Origin: Acidimicrobiia bacterium
GTDB lineage: Bacteria; Actinomycetota; Acidimicrobiia; Acidimicrobiales; JACDCH01
DNA length: 29,245 nucleotides
Reading direction: 5' to 3'
Assembly (NCBI GenBank): GCA_013694495.1
Contig: JACDCH010000305.1
Span: 1 to 29,245 of the forward strand
In this document: positions 1 through 6,611 of the stretch, in pieces
Position numbering within the stretch: position 1 is the stretch's first letter
Layout of the letters: every line of letters begins with the position of its first letter
Made by a program: the position numbers and the translations under genes
Notes under the pieces: model-generated
Seen by the model: only the letters and a program-made list of their open reading frames with translations
The model's database searches: none
What the model was told of the DNA's origin: nothing

Positions 1-149
1 CAGGCGATCCGAGCGGGGGCGTCGGCAACGTCGAGGGCGGTGAGGGCGACGCCGGCACCGGCGACGGCACCGAGTCCGAGGACGGCGAGGGCGGTGGCGC
101 CGGCAGCGGCGACGGCAGCACCGGCGACGACGCCGACACCGGCGGCTGA
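1..149 (+). CDS. C-terminal tail of a truncated Gly/Asp-rich protein (partial)
   Basis: The frame starting at base 3 is open from the window edge to a TGA at 147-149. It encodes about 48 residues made almost only of Gly, Asp, Glu, Ser and Thr. Such acidic low-complexity tails are common at the ends of secreted or surface proteins and of some RNA-binding proteins, but the folded part lies outside the window, so no function can be given. Composition alone could also come from GC-rich non-coding DNA. The frame is preferred because it ends cleanly in a stop and is followed by a promoter-like gap before the next gene. Confidence 0.5.
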   Translation, partial: GDPSGGVGNVEGGEGDAGTGDGTESEDGEGGGAGSGDGSTGDDADTGG

Positions 150-294
150 GCGACCGGGTCGAGCATCGCGCTCAAGTGAGGCGGCTGCCGTCGAGCCTGG
201 GTTCGTCGACGAGGGTGAAGCGGGCCGTTTTCGGTTCCTCTGTGTGCAGTTGGTCGGTGTGCGAGAACGTTCGGCGGTCCGGCCGACGGGACGT

Positions 295-309
295 GAGTAC
301 TCGGTACTC
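295..309. promoter_or_regulatory. inverted repeat upstream of CoA-transferase gene (possible operator)
   Basis: GAGTAC-TCG-GTACTC is a perfect inverted repeat with 6-bp arms and a 3-base spacer, about 90 bp upstream of the CoA-transferase start. Its size and position suit a dimeric repressor, but no regulator gene is adjacent and the family cannot be named. Confidence 0.35.
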
Positions 310-344
310 ATCGTCGCCGCGACCACACTCATGCGGCCCGGATG

Positions 345-366
345 TGACACGCCTGTCAGCTATGGT
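345..366 (+). promoter_or_regulatory. putative promoter with TGACA/TGTCA inverted repeat
   Basis: A perfect inverted repeat TGACA-CGCC-TGTCA (345-358) sits directly upstream of a TATGGT hexamer (361-366) that matches the TANNNT form of an actinobacterial -10 box. A repressor bound here would block RNA polymerase. The transcript would start near 373 and carry the AGGGGGA ribosome binding site at 389-395. Confidence 0.35.
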
Positions 367-399
367 CCCGGCGCCCGCCCACGGCGACAGGGGGAACCG

Positions 400-1614
400 G
401 TGGTCGCGATCATGCAAGGGATCCGCGTGCTCGAGGTCGCGTCGTGGACGTTCGTGCCGATGGCGGGCGGGGTGCTGGCCGACTGGGGCGCCGACGTCCT
501 CAAGATCGAGCACCCCGAGACCGGCGACCCCCAGCGCGGCCTCATCTCCTCCGGGCTGATCCCGAGCGGCGTGGCCAACTTCGCCATCGAGGTGCCCAAC
601 CGGGGCAAGCGCTCGGTCGCGATCGACCTCACCACCGACGACGGCCACCAGGCGCTGCTCGACCTGGCGGCGACGTCGGACGTGTTCCTCACCAGCATCC
701 TCCCCGAGGCCAGGGCGAAGCTCCGGATCGACCTCGACGCCATCCGCGCCGTCAACCCCGACATCGTCTACGTGCGCGGCTCGGCGAACGGCCAGAAGGG
801 CCCCGAGGCCGGGCGCGGCGGCTACGACGCGTCCACGTTCTGGGCCCGGGGCGGGGCGGCCGACATCTGCACGCCGGCCTCGGTCGAGTACCCCGTCCCA
901 CCGCCGGGCGGGGCGTTCGGCGACGTCCTCGGCGGCCTCACCATCGCCGGCGGCATCTCGGCCGCGCTGCTGCACCGCGAGCGCACCGGCGAGGCGCTCG
1001 TCGTCGACTGCTCGCTCCTGGCCATGGGCGCGTGGGCGACGTCGTTCTCCCTCGCCGCGGCCGCCGCGTTCGGTCTCGACCGCATGCCGATGGGCGTGCG
1101 GGAGCAGAACGCCAACCCGCTCGTGAACACGTACAAGACGGGCGACGGGCGCTTCCTGTCGCTCGTGATGATGCAGTCCGACCGCTTCTGGCCGGAGCTG
1201 GTCACGACCGTGGGCCGGCCCGAGCTGATCGACGACCCGCGGTTCGTCGACGCCGCGGCTCGGGCCGAGAACAAGGCGGCGTGCTACACGGTGCTCGACG
1301 AGATCTTTGCCAGCCGCCCGCTGGCCGAGTGGCGGGTGGTACTGGCCGACACCGAGGGCGTGTGGGCCGCGGTGCAGACCCCCGGCGAGGTGCTGGTCGA
1401 TCCGCAGATCGTGGCCAACGGGCAGGTGCGCGACGTCGTCGGCGCCGACGGCTCGCAGTTCCGCCTGCTGGCCCCGCCGCTCACGTTCGACGAGACGCCG
1501 CCCGACCTCGGCCGGGGGCCCGACCTGGGCGAGCACACCGACGAAGTCCTCACCGAGCTCGGCTACGACACCGACAAGCTCATCGACCTCAAGATCAAGG
1601 GCGCGATCCTCTGA
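400..1614 (+). CDS. CaiB/BaiF family (family III) CoA-transferase
   Basis: This 404-residue protein has the usual length and sequence of family III CoA-transferases, which move CoA between two carboxylic acids through aspartyl-CoA intermediates. The N-terminal block (GIRVLEVASW, then LADWGADVLKIE) is typical of the family. The catalytic aspartate is expected in the FGDVLGG segment, at about residue 175, followed by the usual helix GGISAALLHRERTG. The substrate cannot be told; relatives act on carnitine, alpha-methylacyl, formyl or succinyl CoA. GTG at 400 is chosen as start because AGGGGGA (389-395) lies 4 nt before it; ATG at 412 is possible but too far from that site. The frame stays open upstream to base 40, but that part does not resemble the family. 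It overlaps the following lipoprotein gene by 4 nt. Confidence 0.9.
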   Translation: MVAIMQGIRVLEVASWTFVPMAGGVLADWGADVLKIEHPETGDPQRGLISSGLIPSGVANFAIEVPNRGKRSVAIDLTTDDGHQALLDLAATSDVFLTSILPEARAKLRIDLDAIRAVNPDIVYVRGSANGQKGPEAGRGGYDASTFWARGGAADICTPASVEYPVPPPGGAFGDVLGGLTIAGGISAALLHRERTGEALVVDCSLLAMGAWATSFSLAAAAAFGLDRMPMGVREQNANPLVNTYKTGDGRFLSLVMMQSDRFWPELVTTVGRPELIDDPRFVDAAARAENKAACYTVLDEIFASRPLAEWRVVLADTEGVWAAVQTPGEVLVDPQIVANGQVRDVVGADGSQFRLLAPPLTFDETPPDLGRGPDLGEHTDEVLTELGYDTDKLIDLKIKGAIL

Positions 1615-2213
1615 ACCCGAGCCTCCGGCGCGGCCTCCGGCGCGCGTGGCTCGCACCGCTGCTCGTGGTCGCGCTCCTCGGCTGCGCGGAGGACCCGAAC
1701 CCGCCGGCGGGGGGCGGCTCGCCCGAGACGGCAGCGCCGGGGCTGGACGGGACCGCGGCGACAGGCGAAGGGTCGGAACCGACCGCGTCTGATTCGACGG
1801 GCACCGACGGGACGGCGACGACGGCCACGACCGTGGTGGCCCCGCCCGTCGTCGAGTCGACGTTCGGATCGCTCGACGAGCTCGCCGTGCGGCTCGACTG
1901 CACCCGGATCGCGTTGGACGAGCTCGACACCGCCGGCACGTTCGGGCCGGAGAACCGCAGCGCGGCGGCGACATGCACCTTGGGAGGCGGCGCCGCCTCC
2001 CTGGCGCTGTTCGCCGACACGGAGCGGCGCGACGCCTGGATCGCGCAGGGTCGCGAGTTCGGCTGCGACGCAGCACGCGAGCTCGACATCCCGTCGTTCC
2101 ACTTCGCGGTCGGGGCGAACTGGGCGGTGGAGCCCGCCGACATCACCGACCTCGCCGCGACCGAGACGATCGCAGCCACCCTCGGGGGCACGGCCCGCAC
2201 CATCGACTGCTAG
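1611..2213 (+). CDS. predicted lipoprotein of unknown function, probable CTG start
   Basis: About 200 residues. It opens with Arg-rich residues, a hydrophobic stretch (APLLVVALL) and a lipobox LLGC with the lipidated Cys near residue 25, as expected for a type II signal peptide. A Ser/Thr/Gly/Pro-rich linker follows to about residue 80, then a compact domain of about 115 residues with four cysteines (LDCT, ATCTL, FGCDA and the terminal IDC), which could form two disulfides outside the membrane. I do not recognise the domain. No ATG, GTG or TTG lies in frame before the signal sequence; the only suitable codon is CTG at 1611, which overlaps the upstream stop as CTGA, so translation is probably coupled to the CoA-transferase. 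The TAG stop lies in the left arm of the inverted-repeat element 2209-2387. Confidence 0.75.
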   Translation: MNPSLRRGLRRAWLAPLLVVALLGCAEDPNPPAGGGSPETAAPGLDGTAATGEGSEPTASDSTGTDGTATTATTVVAPPVVESTFGSLDELAVRLDCTRIALDELDTAGTFGPENRSAAATCTLGGGAASLALFADTERRDAWIAQGREFGCDAARELDIPSFHFAVGANWAVEPADITDLAATETIAATLGGTARTIDC

Positions 2214-2387
2214 TGGTCCCGCTCGTGGTCCCGCTCGCAAGTCATGCCGGGTATACAACGGCCCCGAACGCCGCTCGCTGCGTCCTCGACCTTGACTGGG
2301 CGGGTCCCAGCCTGCTGCCTGCGTCCTTGCGAGCGACGCCCAGTGCTCGCCGAATACACCGACGAACCCACGAGCGGGACCACTAGC
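2209..2387. repeat. 179-bp element bounded by 20-bp perfect inverted repeats (MITE-like)
   Basis: Bases 2209-2228 and 2368-2387 are perfect reverse complements over 20 bp. The ends carry CTAG (2210-2213 and 2383-2386). Just inside are a tandem repeat of TGGTCCCGCTCG (2214-2225, 2226-2237) and a second inverted pair, CGCTCGCAAG (2232-2241) with CTTGCGAGCG (2326-2335). No convincing protein is encoded inside. Possible readings are a small non-autonomous transposable element flanked by a 4-bp CTAG duplication (a target some IS5-family elements use), or a long hairpin ending both convergent genes. The 140-base loop argues against an ordinary terminator. Confidence 0.55.
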
Positions 2388-2404
2388 CGACGGCGCGTCG
2401 GGAG

Positions 2405-2448
2405 CTCCTCGGAGGGCCTCGATGCAAGCTCGTCGGCCCCCCGAGGAG
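2405..2448 (-). terminator. hairpin terminator downstream of STAS gene
   Basis: Bases 2405-2418 and 2435-2448 pair over 14 bp with one mismatch around a 16-base loop, starting 12 bp after the stop of the minus-strand STAS gene. There is no T-tract, as is often the case in GC-rich actinobacteria. Confidence 0.55.
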
Positions 2449-2460
2449 AACTGGCCGGGC

Positions 2461-2799
2461 TCAGCCGAGGGCGAGCTCCGGGGCGGCCCGGGTGAGCAGG
2501 CCGCGCAACCCGGCGACGGTGAACACCCGCTCGACCGCCGGTGAGACGTTGAGCATCCGGAGCCCGTCGATGGCCCGAACGCGGTGCGGGAGGTGGAGCA
2601 GCCACTGGATGCCGGTGGAGTCACAGAACACCACCGCGCTCGCGTCGACGAGGACGCGACGGAACGGCGCTTCGACGGCGAACGACGCCAGGGCGCGGTC
2701 GAGGTGGGTGATCGCCCCGAGATCGAGCTCGCCGGCCAGGGTGATGAAGAGGTCGTCACCGACCGTGCCGGCGACCACGACGGGATCTTCCCAGCGCAT
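2461..2799 (-). CDS. STAS-domain anti-sigma factor antagonist
   Basis: The 112-residue protein is a single STAS domain of the SpoIIAA/RsbV type. Such proteins bind an anti-sigma kinase and release a stress or sporulation-type sigma factor; the kinase switches them off by phosphorylating a conserved serine. Visible signs are the N-terminal strand LAGELDLGAI, the VLVDASAVVFCDSTGI block with phospho-acceptor Ser61 in DSTG, and the closing LNVSPAVERVFTVAGL region. No sigma factor or RsbW-like kinase gene is nearby, so the partners must be elsewhere. A second STAS protein with Ser at the same position is encoded at 5147-5461. ATG at 2799 gives a normal family length. Confidence 0.88.
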   Translation of the reverse strand: MRWEDPVVVAGTVGDDLFITLAGELDLGAITHLDRALASFAVEAPFRRVLVDASAVVFCDSTGIQWLLHLPHRVRAIDGLRMLNVSPAVERVFTVAGLRGLLTRAAPELALG

Positions 2800-2964
2800 G
2801 GGCCTCGGCCCCCCAGCTTGTCGACTTCCGATGCACCCGCGCGGTCTGGAGGTGACGGATCGGCGAGGAGGAAAAGTACAACGCCGTGTTCACCCTCGCT
2901 AGGGGGACGGGTGATTTCAACCATGCGGGTGAGTGTCGATCCGCGCCGGTTGACCCGGTCGTCC

Positions 2965-2970
2965 TACGGT
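2965..2970 (+). promoter_or_regulatory. -10 box TACGGT for leaderless gene at 2978
   Basis: TACGGT ends 7 nt before ATG 2978, so transcription would begin at or next to the start codon. There is no Shine-Dalgarno in the gap, and no well-spaced -35 box is evident. Confidence 0.4.
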
Positions 2971-2977
2971 GCTCAGC

Positions 2978-3244
2978 ATGGGCCTGGCCGACGAGATCCG
3001 AGAGGGCCTGGAGCGGGTGGCCGAGGAGAGCCCGGGCGTGCTCGCCCGCCGGGTCGGCGAGATCCCGTCCCCCGAGGAGCTCCTGCAGACGGCCCTACGG
3101 GCGACGGCGAAGCTCGGCGAGTACCTCGTCGCCGTCGGGATCGTCGTCGACGCCCTCACCGACGTCATGACCGAGGACCCCGCCGTCGAGCAGCGCCTGC
3201 GCGAGGCGCTCGAGCGGCGCCGACGGGCCGCCGGCAACGGCTAA
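2978..3244 (+). CDS. small helical protein of unknown function
   Basis: 88 residues, rich in Glu, Arg, Leu and Ala, with no signal peptide. It reads as three or four helices: an acidic/basic N-terminal helix (DEIREGLERVAEE), a central more hydrophobic helix (LGEYLVAVGIVVDALTDV) and a charged C-terminal helix (VEQRLREALERRRR). I recognise no family. ATG 2978 is chosen because the TACGGT box fits a leaderless start there; GTG at 2969 would add three residues but overlaps that box. It lies divergent from the STAS gene and convergent with the CxxC protein. Confidence 0.6.
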   Translation: MGLADEIREGLERVAEESPGVLARRVGEIPSPEELLQTALRATAKLGEYLVAVGIVVDALTDVMTEDPAVEQRLREALERRRRAAGNG

Positions 3245-3263
3245 CGAGTGAGACGGTCGCGGC

Positions 3264-3494
3264 TCACGCCGAGTTGCGAGGGCGAAACGCCTCGAACCCG
3301 CCGGTGTGACGGCCGCCAGGCGACGTCGATGTCGTCGGAGCGCCCTGCGCATCGCCGACGGTCCCTTCGTCGGGCGGGAGCGGGCGGTCGCCGCTCTGCC
3401 GGCGCTTCCTCGACGTGCGCGCGGCCATGATCCGCAGCGAACCGAGCGAGACCCCGACGTAGGCAGCGCCCTGGGCGACGCAGCTGGCACACAC
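3264..3494 (-). CDS. small CxxC membrane-anchored protein downstream of yibE/F
   Basis: About 76 residues. The N-terminus has a Cys-Ala-Ser-Cys pair, then a Gly/Ala/Val-rich hydrophobic stretch (VAQGAAYVGVSLGSLRIM), followed by a basic segment (RTSRKRRQ) and a polar disordered tail. This suggests a single short membrane segment with the cysteines at one face, perhaps binding a metal or forming a disulfide. I cannot name a family. The gene follows the YibE/F gene directly: GTG at 3494 lies 5 nt after its stop. A CTG at 3503, overlapping the YibE/F stop as CTGA, would add three residues and repeat the arrangement seen at 1611. Tight coupling suggests a shared role. Confidence 0.55.
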   Translation of the reverse strand: MCASCVAQGAAYVGVSLGSLRIMAARTSRKRRQSGDRPLPPDEGTVGDAQGAPTTSTSPGGRHTGGFEAFRPRNSA

Positions 3495-3499
3495 GACGG

Positions 3500-4825
3500 T
3501 CAGGGTAGGCGCCGTGGGTCGTCGCGCTCGTCCGGCCCGAAGTCGTCCCAGCTCGGTGCGCTCGGTTCGGGCGCCGGCGCGGGCGCCGGCCGGGGCCCTC
3601 GCGAGGGAGCGGGGGCCCGTGGCGCGCTGCCGCGGGTGACGACGAGCGCGGCGAGGCCGGTGGTGATCGGCACCGAGGCGACGAGACCGATGCTCCCGAC
3701 GAGCGCCCGAACGACCTCGACCGCGATCGACTCCCCAGTGAGCACGTCGCCGAGGCGTTGGTCGGCGGTGCGGAACAGCAGCAGGAGCGGTAGGGACGCG
3801 CCGGCGTAGGCGAGCACGAGCGTGTTGACCGTCGACGCGACGTGGTCGCGACCGATGCGGAGCCCGGCGCGGTAGAGGGACCGCGCACTGCGGTCGGGGT
3901 CGCTCTCGTGGAGCTCCCACACGGCGGACACCTGGGTGACCGTGACGTCGTCGAGCACGCCGAGCGCGCCGATCACGAGGCCGGCGAGGAGGAGCCCGCG
4001 GAAGTCCAGGTTGCCGCCAAAGGCCTGGAGGAAGCCGACCTCCTCGCCGGTGAGCCCGGTCACGTGCGTCAGGTCGATGAAGACGACCCCGAGCAGGCAC
4101 GTGAGCAACAGGCTGGCAAACGTGCCGAGGACGGCGACGGTCGTGCGCTCCGACACGCCGTGCGCCAGGTAGAGGGCGACGAGGGCGATGAGCGACGTCC
4201 CCGTGAGCGCGACGGCGAGCGGTGGTTCGCCTGCCAGGAGCGCAGGTAGCACGAACCCGATCAGCACCACCAGGCTGATGACCACACCGACGACGGCGAG
4301 CAGCCCCCGCCACCGACCCAGCGCGACGACGGCGGCGACGAACGCCAGGCCGAGCACGAGCATGGGGTTGCGGCGCTGGAAGTCGGCGAACTGGAACTGC
4401 ACGCCGCTGGGCGCGTCGGCGTCGTAGAAGAGCACGACGTCGTCGCCGTCGTTGATCTTGGCGCCGCCGGCATCGAGGGGCAGCTCGAGCGAACCGGTCT
4501 CGCCTGCAGGCGTGCCGCTCGTGACCGTGAAGTCCACCTGGTCGCAGGCGAACTGCCCGGGGGTCTGCGAGAACGAGCAGTCCTCCGTGACGGACGCCGT
4601 GATCGTGGCGTTCACCCGTTCGCCGAAGAACTGCTCGCCGTCGACGACCGGGTCGGAGCCCTCGGGCCAAAGGACGACGAGGCCGACCAGGGTGGCCGCC
4701 GCCACGGCCAGCACGGCGCCGAGCAGGATCCGTCGGCTCGCCAGCGCGTGCAGCCGGTCCGGCAGCGGGCGGTCGTCCTCGTGATCGTGGCTGTGGCTGT
4801 GGCGGTCGCGGGGGCCGGCGGTCAC
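3500..4825 (-). CDS. YibE/F-like family integral membrane protein
   Basis: This 441-residue protein matches the YibE/F-like membrane family, whose function is poorly known. Order: a His/Asp-rich cytoplasmic start (RHSHSHDHEDD, possibly metal-binding), a first membrane segment near residues 32-52, an extracytoplasmic region of about 100 residues with a Cys pair (EDCSFSQTPGQFACDQ), then about seven membrane segments with the conserved blocks GVLDDVTVTQVSAVWEL and GRDHVASTVNTLVLAYAGASLPLLLLF. The tail is Pro/Ala-rich and acidic. GTG 4825 is supported by a GATACT -10 box ending 6 nt before it (4832-4837), which fits a leaderless transcript. It is probably the first gene of an operon with the CxxC protein. 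Confidence 0.85.
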   Translation of the reverse strand: MTAGPRDRHSHSHDHEDDRPLPDRLHALASRRILLGAVLAVAAATLVGLVVLWPEGSDPVVDGEQFFGERVNATITASVTEDCSFSQTPGQFACDQVDFTVTSGTPAGETGSLELPLDAGGAKINDGDDVVLFYDADAPSGVQFQFADFQRRNPMLVLGLAFVAAVVALGRWRGLLAVVGVVISLVVLIGFVLPALLAGEPPLAVALTGTSLIALVALYLAHGVSERTTVAVLGTFASLLLTCLLGVVFIDLTHVTGLTGEEVGFLQAFGGNLDFRGLLLAGLVIGALGVLDDVTVTQVSAVWELHESDPDRSARSLYRAGLRIGRDHVASTVNTLVLAYAGASLPLLLLFRTADQRLGDVLTGESIAVEVVRALVGSIGLVASVPITTGLAALVVTRGSAPRAPAPSRGPRPAPAPAPEPSAPSWDDFGPDERDDPRRLP

Positions 4826-4831
4826 CGTTCG

Positions 4832-4837
4832 AGTATC
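4832..4837 (-). promoter_or_regulatory. -10 box GATACT for yibE/F gene
   Basis: Read on the minus strand this is GATACT, four of six bases matching TATAAT, ending 6 nt before GTG 4825. A leaderless transcript would result. Confidence 0.4.
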
Positions 4838-4869
4838 ACCGCCGGCGGCGCCCCAGTCGTGGCTTTCCG

Positions 4870-5021
4870 TCAGGCCGGCGTCGGGGCGGGGTCGTCCGGC
4901 ACGAGCGTCGCGGCACGGGGCTGGTGGTCCTCGGTGATCCTGGTCGCGACGTCGGTCACCTTGATGTTGAGCCCTCGCCGACCTCGGCCTCGAACCGGAT
5001 GCTTCGCTGCTGCTCCGTCAC
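4870..5021 (-). pseudogene. frameshifted small gene coupled to ANTAR remnant
   Basis: A GTG at 5021 overlaps the stop of the ANTAR remnant as GTGA and starts VTEQQRSIRFEAEVGEG. After that the frame stops at once (TGA at 4956-4958), but the neighbouring frame continues smoothly as LNIKVTDVATRITEDHQP and ends at a TGA at 4870-4872. A single missing base near 4970 would restore one protein of about 50 residues. I do not recognise the family. Either the gene is decaying together with the ANTAR remnant, or the base was lost in sequencing. Confidence 0.45.
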
Positions 5022-5146
5022 ACGATGTCCTCGGCGACGTCGCGCAGCTTGCGGTTCTCCCGTTGGGACGCCAGCCGGAGGATGTCGAAGGCGGCGTCCG
5101 GGCCGATCTTCGACTGGGCCATCACGACCCCCGAACACCCCGCCCG
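5018..5146 (-). pseudogene. ANTAR-domain remnant, in frame behind the STAS stop codon
   Basis: Forty-two codons with no start signal of their own read directly on from the TGA of the STAS gene (5147-5149), in the same frame. From GVVMAQSKIGPDAAFDIL to the end, LASQRENRKLRDVAEDIV, this is the second half of an ANTAR domain, the three-helix RNA-binding antiterminator module usually found after GAF or response-regulator domains. The first ANTAR helix and any sensory domain are missing. It could be the scar of a deletion that joined a STAS gene to the end of a GAF-ANTAR gene. Alternatively it is a STAS-ANTAR fusion made only on stop-codon readthrough, which I think less likely because half the domain is absent. 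ATG at 5119 is an internal start option. Confidence 0.6.
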
Positions 5147-5461
5147 TCAGGCGAAGAGGTCGCCGAGACCGCTCAGGTGGAGGATGCGTTCGACGGCCGG
5201 CGACGCGGAGACGAGCCGCACCGCCACGTTCTGCTCCTGGGCCCGGGCCCGCAGGTGGAGGAGGCACGAGATCCCCGTCGAGTCCATGAACTCGACCTCG
5301 GCGAGATCGAGGTCGATCTCCTCGCCGCCATCGAGCGCCTGCCCGAGGTGCTCCTCGAGCGTGTCGCACGTGCCCATGTCGATGTCGCCGGCGGCGGCGA
5401 TCGTCGTGGTGCCGCCGACGCTGCTCATCGTGACGGTCAAGGCCTGGTCGTCGGTCTCCAC
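5147..5461 (-). CDS. STAS-domain anti-sigma factor antagonist (second copy)
   Basis: A 104-residue STAS protein of the SpoIIAA/RsbV type. It shows IAAAGDIDMGTCDTLEEHL at the N-terminus and LDLAEVEFMDSTGISCLLHL with phospho-acceptor Ser61, the same position as in the STAS protein at 2461-2799. The C-terminal part, LVSASPAVERILHLSGLGDLF, is the usual closing helix. GTG 5461 is chosen because AGGAG lies 8 nt upstream; a longer frame to 5563 has no such site and adds non-family sequence, and ATG 5428 lacks a ribosome binding site. The frame continues past the stop into the ANTAR remnant. Both STAS genes probably feed a general-stress partner-switching system encoded elsewhere. Confidence 0.87.
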   Translation of the reverse strand: METDDQALTVTMSSVGGTTTIAAAGDIDMGTCDTLEEHLGQALDGGEEIDLDLAEVEFMDSTGISCLLHLRARAQEQNVAVRLVSASPAVERILHLSGLGDLFA

Positions 5462-5748
5462 CCGCGGCGCTCCTGCTCGCAACTCGACGACCCCGGCTGC
5501 TCGAGGTCCCGACGAACGTACCGCCTCCCGCCGGAATTTCGCGTGCGGGTGCGCTGCCCGCACGCGCCGACCGGAGCGTGCCAGCAGGACGGACCCCGCC
5601 GGCCATCCTTCTGCCTCTGCTGGATCAAGGGATGAGCGCCGGGCCCTGACGTCGGTGCGCGCCGATCCACCGGCCGGGCGCAGACACAGTCACCCGGAGC
5701 GCTCCGCCGGGAGCGGCGGACCCGAGCCCGTAGGTCGCTTCGGGTGTG

Positions 5749-5754
5749 TAAGGT
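5749..5754 (+). promoter_or_regulatory. -10 box TAAGGT for secreted-protein gene
   Basis: TAAGGT lies 27 nt before ATG 5782. The leader of about 20 nt contains a run of G (CACGGGGGGCC) that can serve as ribosome binding site. Confidence 0.35.
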
Positions 5755-5781
5755 TCTTTTGTCCATCACGGGGGGCCAGAC

Positions 5782-6117
5782 ATGCTCAAGAAGCTGGTGA
5801 CGCTTAGCTGCATCGCCCTCGCCGTGCCCACGGTCGCGGGCGCCAGCCCCGCTACCGCCAAGCCTACGAGCGGCCCCGCGAGTGTTTGGGTTTCGGTCGG
5901 CGGCCACTCGCAAGCGATCGTGTCCCCCGACCGCTGCTCCTACAACTTTGACTACGAGCAGCGCATCGTGGTCGACGGCGAGTCGGCCATGATGCAGGTC
6001 GCGTCCGTCGTCCCCCCTGGGCGCTATCAGGCGTTCGCCTACGACACGTGCGACGGATACATCGTGTACGCGTTCGGCTCGTGTGCCTGCTATTACGTGT
6101 TCGTCAAGCCCACATAG
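5782..6117 (+). CDS. small secreted protein of unknown function
   Basis: 111 residues. The N-terminus is a clear Sec signal peptide (MLKKLVTLSCIALAVPTVAGASPATA) with probable cleavage after an Ala-x-Ala near residue 24-26. The mature part of about 85 residues contains four Cys (DRC, DTC and the closely spaced GSCAC) and many Tyr and Phe, which suggests a small disulfide-stabilised beta-rich domain. I recognise no family. Codon use is less GC-biased at third positions than in neighbouring genes (TTT, AGT, TAT and AGC occur), which may mean recent transfer or fast evolution. It stands alone, with its own promoter-like box. Confidence 0.7.
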   Translation: MLKKLVTLSCIALAVPTVAGASPATAKPTSGPASVWVSVGGHSQAIVSPDRCSYNFDYEQRIVVDGESAMMQVASVVPPGRYQAFAYDTCDGYIVYAFGSCACYYVFVKPT

Positions 6118-6378
6118 CTCTGGGGCGACGTCTGATCCCTGCCACCTGGCAGTCGGGGGCGGCGAGCGAAATCGAACAGGTAGACCGACACAAGGCCAGC
6201 GCCCGGACGGGGCTGGGTGGCGCGGCGGGGCCGACCGGACGCGCCGCAGGGGCGCGGCTGCGACGCGGCGCGGCGGGCCGGACCGGAGGCACCCCCGGCT
6301 CACTTGAGTGAAGTGAAGGGGGGCCCCAATCGTCGACCAAGTTGAGTGGGCCGATGGTGCTGTCGGAGTCGGGCCTTC
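6118..6378. other. intergenic region, no gene seen
   Basis: About 260 bp of very GC-rich sequence (repeats of GCGGCGGG type near 6210-6290). I see no convincing reading frame, tRNA or terminator here. Confidence 0.4.
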
Positions 6379-6558
6379 CTACGACGGGTCTGGTCTTGGT
6401 GGCCCCTGGCCAACGAACGTGCCCGCACAGATGAGGAAGCTGCCGTCAGCCATGTCGACGACGTCTATACGAGCGGCCACGTAGCGGTCCCAGCCTGCAT
6501 GGGTCTGGTCGAAGTCCTTAAGGCGTTCGTGCTCCCCGGGTGTGACCATGCACGCCAC
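6379..6558 (-). CDS. possible small protein downstream of tRNA-Glu
   Basis: From GTG 6558 (or ATG 6549) a frame of 59 (56) codons runs to TAG at 6379-6381. The product (GEHERLKDFDQTHAGWDRYV ... DGSFLICAGTFVGQG) has a protein-like balance of charged, aromatic and hydrophobic residues, unlike random GC-rich frames. I recognise no family and see no good ribosome binding site. It may be a real small protein or the end of a decayed gene. Confidence 0.3.
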   Translation of the reverse strand: MACMVTPGEHERLKDFDQTHAGWDRYVAARIDVVDMADGSFLICAGTFVGQGPPRPDPS

Positions 6559-6578
6559 GGCAAGCCATGACCCGAGGG

Positions 6579-6600
6579 CCCTGACAGCACGCTGACAGGG
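6579..6600 (-). terminator. hairpin terminator after tRNA-Glu
   Basis: CCCTG (6579-6583) and CAGGG (6596-6600) pair, and the inner bases extend the stem with one T-T mismatch around a tight loop. It starts 11 nt after the tRNA 3' end. No T-run follows. Confidence 0.45.
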
Positions 6601-6611
6601 ACTTCGAGTTG

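Noticed and set aside
1..149. Tandem repeat array at the window start
   Set aside because: The GGCGAC-type repetition is irregular and fits an acidic Gly/Asp-rich protein tail in one open frame better than a repeat array.
172..2076. Long minus-strand frame opposite the CoA-transferase
   Set aside because: Low-complexity basic product, antisense to a full family III CoA-transferase.
2229..2367. Small frames inside the inverted-repeat element
   Set aside because: Short, no start signals and no similarity to a transposase; the element seems non-coding.
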